This document shows, one piece after another, positions 57,649 through 64,000 of a stretch of 64,000 nt of DNA. Position numbers and translations under genes: made by a program. The notes under the pieces were generated by a model. That model ran no database searches, was not told the origin of the DNA, and saw nothing but the letters and a program-made list of their open reading frames with translations. The first letter of the stretch is position 1, and each line of letters opens with the position of its first letter. The stretch lies in contig OW568867.1 of the NCBI GenBank assembly GCA_938743325.2, positions 496,001-560,000 of the forward strand, given 5' to 3'. This DNA comes from Pycnococcus provasolii. Its lineage: Eukaryota; Chlorophyta; Pseudoscourfieldiophyceae; Pseudoscourfieldiales; Pycnococcaceae.

Positions 57649-58292
57649 ATGTACGTGCTTACAAGCAAGTGTTTTAACGGGTTTGGTTTGGGCTGTGCTT
57701 GTCACTTGATTGTTTGTCTCTTGCTTGTTCATTGTCAAATGTTTTCGCTTTTTTTTGTTGCGTTTACACTCACATCATTGATGGACAACGTCACACACAC
57801 CTTCGCCTTTCTTTTTTGTCTTTTTTCAGGCCGACGACCGAGTCCAAAAACTACGTCCACGAGGATGAGAACTGGCGCCAGCGCGTCGACCGAGAGGGAA
57901 TGTGCTCGACGGATTTCTGGGATACGTGGGGATTCATGTGCCTTGACCCGTCAAAGGCGGCGACACGCAGGAACTATACCGCACGCCTCGTGAAGTACTT
58001 CGACACGCACGGAGGAACATGGACCGTCGAAAGCAAGCGCGTTCCAAACACGAAGCCTGTGAGCGAGTTCTTGAACCAGGACGACGACGAGGTGGCGCGC
58101 GACGTCATCGAAGGACGCCAGACGGCGCAGTTCAGCGCAACAAACAGCCACAAAAAGATGCTCAAGGGTCTCCCTAAAAATCCCTCGTTTCTCACCATGA
58201 CACAGAAGTACGGCGCGCGCCTCTCACTCGAGCAGTTTGGCGTGGGCGAGCACGGACGCAACCGTTCTCGAACGCAGCTGCCATCCAACTAA
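57649..58292 (+). CDS. Small protein of flagellar inner-microtubule type; start codon split by intron
   Basis: CDS read as join(57649..57650,57830..58292), 154 residues. Exon 1 ends ...CTATAAT before the donor GTACGT; the 179-nt intron ends in a T-rich tract and CAG; exon 2 begins GCCGACGACC. Joining gives ATG CCG ACG, so the A and T of the start codon lie in exon 1 and the G in exon 2. No ATG in frame exists within the intron; the next Met is residue 24, after a conserved-looking YVHEDENWRQRVDREG block. The protein has WDTWGFMCLD and FLTMTQKYGARLSLEQFGV, reminiscent of small microtubule inner proteins of cilia. Its convergent neighbour is RIB43A. The family name is not certain. Confidence 0.55.
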
Positions 58293-58424
58293 AGCTCGAG
58301 GATAGAGGATTTATTTGACGATGACGAGTAACAAAGTTGTTTGTTTAGACGCCGCTCACCTTTTTCCTCTCTCCGCCGCTGCCGCTGCCGCTACCGCCGC
58401 CGCCCAAATCGGCGAGTCAAATCT

Positions 58425-59648
58425 TCAAAGGCCCGTCTTCATTGCGGCGAACTCCGCAATTTTCTCGCGCTCGCGCGTCGTCGGGCAAACGCCAAAGTAG
58501 CGGTGGAAGTCGTTGGTGATGCCACCGGAGAAATCTGCATTCCGCTTCGCGTCGCAAGCCTTCTTCTCCGCCATCTGGCGCTTGTGCTCCTCAGCAAGCT
58601 CCACGTTCGCTCGCCGGCGATCAGCCGCCTGCGCCGCGGCTGATGCATGCATGAGGCCAAGCATGCCCTTAGATTGGTTCGCGTATGCCATCTCGCGCCG
58701 CGTGGCATTTTCGGCGCACTGCTGCTTCTCCCGCCTCTGCATCTCCTGCTCCGCGCGAATCGCCGCGAGCTGGTTGCGGTCCATGCCGCGGTAGTGGTCC
58801 GTGCGGATGCGGTGCGGCCCAAGATAGCTCGGAATAGGCCGCTCCGTGAGAACGTTGGAGCCCATCGCCTCCGCGATTTCGTTCGCCTCCTTCGCCGAAT
58901 CCTCGAGCGCGAGCTTCTCGTCGCACTCCTTCCTCTTCGCCTTCTGCACGTCCCATGCAGCCGCGGTGGCTGCGTCGTGCTCCTTGGCGACAACGCTCGC
59001 GTCGTACGCCGCCTGCGACGCCATTGCCGCGTGAGCAGCCATCATGGCGTCGTACCTCGACTGCTCTGTCTTCTTTTCCTCGGCGCAGCGCGCATTTTCA
59101 GCCACCTTGGCCTCGGCCCACGCCGCGAGCTGCTCCTGCTGCATCTTCTTGCGTTCCTGCGCGATGTGGTCCTCACCCTCGAACTGCTGGCAACCGGATG
59201 CGCTGAGCCTCGGGTCGTCGTCGCTTTCCCTCGCCGCAGGCTCGTTGTGCCTCGCGACGTTGTCGTTGAGGTCCCACTCGCGCCTCGTCGTCTTGAGCTG
59301 GCTGTCCTTGTGGTACGCCTCGAGCGCGGCGCGTTCTGACCTGGTTTGCGCCATGTGGGCAGCGGCCGCCGCCTGCAGCTGCCCGTCGAGGTACGCCTCC
59401 TGCGCTTCCCACATCTGGTCTCGCTTCTTCTTCAGGTCGTCGCACCTCTGCTTGTCTTCGACTTGTTGTTTGAGCGCTTGCGTGTCGACACCGAACGTGC
59501 GTTGGTAGGAGTTGAGCATAAGTCCGCAGCGTCCCATGTGGTCGAACTGTCGCGTACGCGGGAACTCGGAGGTACCGACATCCTTGCCAACGGTGGAGTG
59601 TCGCGTTCCCGCGAGAACGTCAACGGGACCGCCAATACCTGACGCCAT
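58425..59648 (-). CDS. RIB43A: RIB43A/RIBC-like flagellar microtubule inner protein
   Basis: 407 residues, one exon, ATG at 59648. Almost wholly alpha-helical, rich in Ala, Glu, Gln and Arg. It shows RIB43A features: RTFGVDTQALKQQVEDKQRC near the start, repeated 'E.RR..E..ah...AY' patterns, ERPIPSYLGPHRIRTDHYRG, and the C-terminal FSGGITNDFHRYFGVCPTTRE. RIB43A lies in the lumen of the axonemal A-tubule near the partition between doublet tubules. Its presence implies a flagellated stage. It converges with the small flagellar-type gene, 132 bp between stops. Confidence 0.92.
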   Translation of the reverse strand: MASGIGGPVDVLAGTRHSTVGKDVGTSEFPRTRQFDHMGRCGLMLNSYQRTFGVDTQALKQQVEDKQRCDDLKKKRDQMWEAQEAYLDGQLQAAAAAHMAQTRSERAALEAYHKDSQLKTTRREWDLNDNVARHNEPAARESDDDPRLSASGCQQFEGEDHIAQERKKMQQEQLAAWAEAKVAENARCAEEKKTEQSRYDAMMAAHAAMASQAAYDASVVAKEHDAATAAAWDVQKAKRKECDEKLALEDSAKEANEIAEAMGSNVLTERPIPSYLGPHRIRTDHYRGMDRNQLAAIRAEQEMQRREKQQCAENATRREMAYANQSKGMLGLMHASAAAQAADRRRANVELAEEHKRQMAEKKACDAKRNADFSGGITNDFHRYFGVCPTTREREKIAEFAAMKTGL

Positions 59649-60001
59649 ATTTATTAATATTGTGAGACAAAAAAACCGGAAAACCTTAAACGAACTAAGA
59701 CGGAGTAGGAAGAGCGCCGACTGGCCGAGGAGCTCCTAAAGGTATCGTAGTTGGTAGGAGGAAAAGCACTCGAAAAGCCGTGGACCGTGTTTTGGCCGTG
59801 CTTTGGGCGTGGACCGTGGCTGTGGGCCGTGGGTGGACAAGGACAGAGCAAGACCGAGCTCGGGGAAGAAACAGTCCCCTTTGGCTCTAAACTTACAGTA
59901 CTGTAGTACTATGTAGGTGCAAGGCTCCTCCGACAGTCCGAGGCTCTTTTATTACCTCGTACTGTCATAATAATAACATCGTAGTACTAGGGTACATACT
60001 A

Positions 60002-60290
60002 GAGTGTACTGGCAGAAGCGAAAAATCGGGATTTTTCGCTTATATAACCAAAAAGCAAAAATATAAGAGAATCGGGATTTTCTTATATTAGCGAATCGCC
60101 AATATAAGAGAAACGCGTTTAAGCTTAAAATGAAGGGGGCCGGTATTCGCCTCCGACCTATTACCCCGACTTAATCGGTTTTATTCTGCCAGTACCATGC
60201 AAAAAGCAAGGCGATGTGCTAATTTTTTCGCTTATATAACCGTTTTCTACAAGCACAAAATATAACCATATCGCTTCTGCCAGTACACTC
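60002..60290. mobile_element. MITE with ~20-bp perfect inverted ends and TA target duplication
   Basis: GAGTGTACTGGCAGAAGCGA at 60002-60021 has its perfect reverse complement at 60271-60290, and TA flanks both sides (60000-60001 and 60291-60292). The interior is AT-rich, non-coding, and repeats GCTTATATAACC. An inner TTCTGCCAGTAC at ~60186 is a further copy of the end motif, suggesting nested or compound structure. The TA duplication and TIRs indicate mobilisation by a Tc1/mariner-type transposase. Confidence 0.88.
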
Positions 60291-60658
60291 TACTGTACAG
60301 TATGATGTGCGAGGTGTTGCAAGTAGTTGTGCTCACTCACGGAATCCTCTGACTCGCGACTCCTATCGTAGCGACGGACATCCTCTGCATGGAATCCTCT
60401 GCATGGAATCCTCTGACCGTGGCCACCTACCATAGGTGCCTGGGGTGCCCCTGGGGATGATGAATGAGACCGGTCCATTACTACGATAGACTAGTCACCT
60501 CCTCGAGAACTACCTTCGAGAACTGGAAGGCTCGCTCGCCTCGACTGGACTCGCCGTCCTGGACTCGGATGGAAAAACTTTTTACAGTACAACGGTCGAC
60601 AACACCACTCCTCGAGGGCGAGGCTCATGCAACCAAGTACCAAGCTCTCCTGCCCTTC

Positions 60659-60801
60659 CTAACCCTAACCCTAACCCTAACCCTAACTAAACCTTTAACC
60701 CTAACCGGTTAACCCTAACCCTAACCGGCGAACCCTAACCGGCGAACCCTAACCGGCGAACCCTAACCAGCTAAGGTTTAGGAAGTAACCCTAACCCTAA
60801 C
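60659..60801. repeat. Longest telomere-type array, with degenerate 15-bp variant
   Basis: Four clean CCCTAA units, then AACCGGTT-interrupted units, then CGGCGAACCCTAAC repeated three to four times, then two clean units. It ends 219 bp before the NFU start. Confidence 0.95.
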
Positions 60802-61019
60802 ACACCCACGCTCAGGGGCCCTCTCCCTCGCTCCCCCTCCGCTCCAGCCGAAACCCCCTGTGGCCCTACGATATATCGGTGGGCTCCCCTTCGGCGGCGA
60901 GCTGAGCCTCACCTCACCACAGCCTCCCCCTCCGAGGCACCGAGTTCCGCCCCTCGCTGTTCTCGGAAAAAGTCCCCAGCCAAAGCATTCTCCACCTCTC
61001 CCTTTCATCGTTCTTGCCG

Positions 61020-61925
61020 ATGCCGTGTCGTCCATGCTTCACACCTCGCTTACTTACCTCTCGCATCTCGAATACACCATCGTTGTCACTTCTTGTTAGG
61101 TGTTCTCCTATCAATAGGAGAATCGGAACTTCGGGATTTTCTACGTGTGCACCTTTCCCAACACGGCGAACACGGCGAAGTCTCGCACGCTCCTCTTCCA
61201 CGACGTCTTCGTCGACGTCGACGTCAACATCAGCCCCCTCCATCTCCGCTTCAGCCATCTCGCTCGCACCAAGCGAACAGCAGCAGCAGCAGCAGCCGTT
61301 GGTCATCTCGCCGTTTACGAGTGGAGGCGTGCAACAATCGCTCGACGACGAGGCAACTGAGACAGATACGAGTAAGCCGCTCACAGCTGAGTCTGCGAAC
61401 GAAGCGCTCGACACCGTCAGGCCGTACCTACAGGCGGACGGTGGGGACGTCAACGTCGTCAGCGTGCAGAGCGGGGTGGTACTCGTCGAACTTGTCGGCG
61501 CGTGTGGAACGTGCACGCAGTCCGCAGCCACGCTGCAGCTCGGCGTGGAAGGCGCGTTGAAACGAGCATTTGGAAAGCAAATCGTCAAGGTACTTCAGGT
61601 GGCAAAACGAGACAGCGCCGCCGCCGCCGCGGCAACCATCAACGACCCGACGGCACGCGCGGATCCGGAACGACTTGCCAATGCCGAGTCTGCGCTCGCG
61701 AAACGCGTCGACGAGCACCTCGACAAGGTGCGTGGCCCTCTTGAGAAGCTCGGTGGTTCGGTGACCGTGAGCCGCTTCAGCTTGAGTGAAACAAAGCTTG
61801 GTGAGGGTGGAATTGTCGAGCTGTCGTTCCAAGGACCGAGTGCGCTTGGCATGGGCATTCAGCAGGCTGTGAAGGAGCAGTTTGTAAGGGAGGTGAAGGA
61901 GGTGAAGTTGATTCAAGTGAGATGA
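61020..61925 (+). CDS. Plastid NFU-type iron-sulfur scaffold protein
   Basis: 301 residues from the ATG at 61020. The first ~80 residues are Ser/Thr/Arg-rich (MPCRPCFTPRLLTSRISNTP...), a plastid transit peptide. The first NifU C-terminal-type domain is at ~118-195: ANEALDTVRPYLQADGGDVN and VGACGTCTQSAATLQLGVE with the CxxC motif. A second, degenerate NifU-like domain without CxxC follows (~225-301: HLDKVRGPLEKLGGSVTVSR). This two-domain layout is that of plant plastid NFU1-3, which transfer 4Fe-4S and 2Fe-2S clusters to photosystem I and other proteins. The linker between the domains is Ala-rich and longer than usual. Confidence 0.93.
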   Translation: MPCRPCFTPRLLTSRISNTPSLSLLVRCSPINRRIGTSGFSTCAPFPTRRTRRSLARSSSTTSSSTSTSTSAPSISASAISLAPSEQQQQQQPLVISPFTSGGVQQSLDDEATETDTSKPLTAESANEALDTVRPYLQADGGDVNVVSVQSGVVLVELVGACGTCTQSAATLQLGVEGALKRAFGKQIVKVLQVAKRDSAAAAAATINDPTARADPERLANAESALAKRVDEHLDKVRGPLEKLGGSVTVSRFSLSETKLGEGGIVELSFQGPSALGMGIQQAVKEQFVREVKEVKLIQVR

Positions 61926-62031
61926 TTCACTGGTTTGTTACGTTACACAAAAAAATTAGAAACGAAAAGAGAGAGGGACATTGCAGTAGTTCCCCAGCCC
62001 AGTTCAAGATGAGAGAGTTGTTGACGTCATG

Positions 62032-62426
62032 TCAACCCCTTGGTGGTCCGCCTCTACCTTGCTGTCTTTCCGCCTCCATCGCCGCCTTCTCCACCTCACG
62101 TTTCAACTGCGAAGCCATGGTTTGTGCCTGCTCGCCGTACAGGTTCTTTGCCTCGCCGGCTGTGATAGGATGATGGGGGCAGTGGGAGGGAATCGTGTTT
62201 GTGAGTGCAATGAGAAAAGGCGCCAGTACGAGCACAGCACATATCGTATCAGGCGAGAGTGCGTGATCGTCGCAAGTGTACAAAAGGGGTACGTACCTTG
62301 TTTCGATGCGTCTTTCAGAAACTCGTTTGTGCGTACTGCGAACCGCTGGAATGTGCGTGAGTTCGCGAGGCCCTCGACGAGAAGTTCGTTCGCGATGTAG
62401 TTGAACACGCGCTGGAAGAACGCCAT
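62032..62426 (-). CDS. Small conserved-looking helical protein, two exons
   Basis: CDS is complement(join(62032..62159,62297..62426)), 85 residues. Exon 1 from ATG 62426 encodes MAFFQRVFNYIANELLVEGL, ANSRTFQRFAVRTNEFL and KDASKQ, ending before a GTACGT donor. The 137-nt intron ends TATCACAG; exon 2 gives AGEAKNLYGEQAQTMASQLK...GRGGPPRG and stop. The amphipathic helices and lack of a clear transit peptide resemble small mitochondrial or endomembrane-associated proteins of plants, but I cannot name it. Convergent with NFU, ~106 bp between stops. Confidence 0.65.
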
Positions 62427-63553
62427 GTAGGATGGATGTATCGAGAGACGAAAACTGGGAAAACTACCGGGTAAGGTAGTCTACCTACCTGCGGTGGAGA
62501 GCGAGCGAGCGACGAGCACTGGTCAGAGGCAGGCGCCGACGTACTGTACCCACCCGACGGGACCGAGAGGAAATGACGTCGGCGGAGGAGGAGGAGGAGG
62601 AGGCCGGAGGGGAGGGGAGGGGCGAGGTTAGATTCGCAGCCCTTAGAGGGGTGTTAGGGTTAGGGTTAGGGTTACCAAGAAGGGGTATCTTAGGGTTCGA
62701 AGGTATCTTTAGGGTTTATGTAGGGTTTTAAGGTACAGTAGTCTACTGATTAACCTTTGCTAGGGTTATCCGAGGTGGGTTCCACTCTGCTATGGATAGC
62801 CATTAGGTCCTAGCCATACGGCCATACCCTGAGCAGAGGGCCGAGCGAGGGAGAGGCCGAGTCACCAGAATGGTTGTGGCTTGTGAGGAGGGTTTTGTTT
62901 ATGTGTTGGATTTTTTTGGAATGGAGCAAGAATGGAGGAGGAACGGAGGGCGGCCGCCACCCCAAGCACAGCAAAAACAGGTGCAGACCGACGTCGAGTC
63001 GGCGAAGGGAACGAGCAGCAGCAGCGCCTCGCCTCCCCCCTTCGTCCCTCGCCAAGACTCGCGTTCCTCGTCCTCGCCGACGAGCAAGCAACAGGGAGGG
63101 GGTTCCCTGGGCGTGGGGCGGCTCGCGGCGGCAACCGATCCGCACAGGACCTAGAAAAGACCGAGAAAAAGGGGGAAGACCGACAGACGGCGCCCATTTA
63201 AAGGTATTATTTTCTCACGGGACCCGCCGACCCTTCTGGATAGTTTTTTCCCCTGGGCCTGGGGTGAGAACAGGCAGACGCGTCTCCAGACGTCGTCCTT
63301 CCTTTTTCTTCGTCTAAGAAGAAAAAAAGGAACGGAGAGTTCCAGCACACAAGAAAACTATCCCCCCAGGCTCACCCTTCTACGGGATCCTCAGGGCGTG
63401 CTTTTTCCCCTTCCCCTGTTCTGCGCACGCCACGTCTGCTTCGTCCTCATTGGAATAAGGCTTGTCATTCTCTCATTCTGCTCATTCTCGGCAGTCTCTG
63501 CTCTGCGTCCGTCTTTCATATTATATTTGGTGGATAATATACGTCAGGTAATA
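62427..63553. other. Intergenic, no gene seen
   Basis: Divergent 5' region. GGA-rich tract (62580-62615), telomere-type array, TAGGGTT-like degenerate units to 62770. Several open frames between 62810 and 63300 overlap one another on both strands, with no domain. Confidence 0.45.
62654..62674. repeat. TTAGGG telomere-type array
   Basis: Three and a half TTAGGG units, 228 bp upstream of the start at 62426, followed by degenerate TTAGGGTTCGAAGG and TTTAGGGTTT units. Confidence 0.85.
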
Positions 63554-63682
63554 ATGTCTAAGCAAGTCATCGTCATCGGCGGCGGTCTCGCGGGTCTCAG
63601 TGCAGCGCACACCGTGCTAGAAAAAGGGGGTCGTGTCATACTGGTGGATAAAGAAGCGTTCCTGGGAGGGAACTCGACCAAG
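63554..63682 (+). CDS. First exon of a soluble fumarate reductase (FAD-binding)
   Basis: Exon 1 starts at ATG 63554 and encodes 43 residues: MSKQVIVIGGGLAGLSAAHT, VLEKGGRVILVDKEAF, LGGNSTK. This has the GxGxxG dinucleotide-binding motif and the GGNSTK segment of NADH-dependent fumarate reductases (Osm1/Frds-type flavoproteins), which reduce fumarate to succinate under low oxygen. The exon ends ACCAAG before a GTATGT donor at 63683. No acceptor followed by the expected ATSGING-like sequence is seen before the window end, so the rest lies outside. No targeting peptide is visible on this start. Confidence 0.85.
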
Positions 63683-64000
63683 GTATGTATGCTTTTGATT
63701 GATTTTCGTTCATTTTTGTTGATGTTGGTGGTTCCATGAACTGCCTCAAGTGTTGCTCCTTGGTGGTTTTTTGCTTTTTTTGCTTTTGTGCTTTTGTGTG
63801 TGTGTGCGCGCGCGCGCGCGTTTCGTGTTTTTTTTCTTTTTTTTTTTTTCTTTTTTTTTCTTTGCCATGAATCACGAAATGAGCAAAACTTTTGAAAGGT
63901 TTACTTCGTGTTTGTGGTGATGTTCCCTTATATGTATATGCTTTCGTGAGTGAGTGAGTAATGACAACGAACGAACGAACGAACGAACAAAAAGACGAAA
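63683..64000 (+). other. Start of intron 1 of the fumarate reductase gene
   Basis: Non-coding, T-rich on this strand. Contains a TG run passing into a CG run (about 63796-63821), T-runs interrupted by C (63828-63860) and five GAAC units near 63969-63989. The intron is already >300 nt, longer than the others in the window. Confidence 0.6.

Larger units (their letters stand above)
59649..61019. other. Intergenic with MITE and telomere-type repeats
   Basis: Divergent 5' region of RIB43A and NFU. It holds the MITE at 60002-60290, GGAATCCTCTG repeats (60345-60415) and a long telomere-type array. No gene seen. Confidence 0.6.

Noticed and set aside
62810-63348. Several overlapping 60-147-codon frames on both strands
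   Set aside because: All are low-complexity readings of G/C-rich promoter sequence and none has a recognisable motif.

Overview
This 64 kb window is nuclear DNA of a unicellular green alga. It carries plastid-targeted proteins (ENH1-type rubredoxin, NFU scaffold, DUF4079, PHR2-type photolyase homologue), an LCIB/theta-type carbonic anhydrase typical of algal CO2-concentrating systems, a hydroxyproline-rich protein with SPPP/PPP tracts, and two genes of flagellar type. Coding sequence is GC-rich and intron-poor: most genes are single open frames, and the few introns seen are 137-179 nt GT-AG introns in short genes. A prasinophyte-grade alga such as a Pycnococcus relative fits, but the genus cannot be fixed from this sequence. 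Short TTAGGG/CCCTAA arrays recur all over the window.

Layout. 1-3.4 kb: two divergent, nearly identical small paralogues, a spliced plastid membrane protein, and a locus that looks like a circularly permuted tRNA gene. 3.4-14.7 kb: one 3,767-codon gene for a polycystin/TRP-type channel whose extracellular loop holds proline-rich tracts, duplicated modules and DUF5011-like repeats. 15.8-18.8 kb: an SPF30-like Tudor splicing factor convergent with an F-box/kinesin fusion. 19.6-20.1 kb: a 32-bp minisatellite. 20.6-24.8 kb: V-ATPase subunit A, a DUF4079 plastid protein and an ENH1-type PDZ-rubredoxin. 25.4-31.7 kb: a 2,108-aa EF-hand protein with three cyclic-nucleotide-binding domains, each interrupted by long disordered inserts. 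32.2-41.1 kb: DUF218 protein, WDR44-like WD40 protein, organellar GatC and a Pumilio protein.

41.2-42.7 kb is repeat-rich, with a dispersed element family and a PIF1-type helicase fragment. 43-49.5 kb: CRAL-TRIO-like protein, SEC3/EXOC1-like exocyst subunit, an unknown protein and a secreted PAN/Apple-like protein. 50.1-52.4 kb: a mobile element with inverted ends coding for a tyrosine-recombinase-like/RNase H protein. 52.6-64 kb: PHR2, a small plastid membrane protein, LCIB-like protein, a small protein whose start codon appears split by an intron, RIB43A, a TA-flanked MITE, a plastid NFU, a small conserved protein and the first exon of a soluble fumarate reductase.

The genes do not form one pathway. 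Recurrent themes are plastid biogenesis and redox (ENH1, NFU, DUF4079, GatC), flagella and sensing (polycystin channel, RIB43A, the small flagellar-type protein, possibly the kinesin), and secretion (exocyst, V-ATPase). The strongest unexplained signals are telomere-type arrays just upstream of many start codons, the tyrosine-recombinase/RNase H element, the permuted tRNA-like locus, the split start codon, and the unusual fusions in the channel and kinesin genes.
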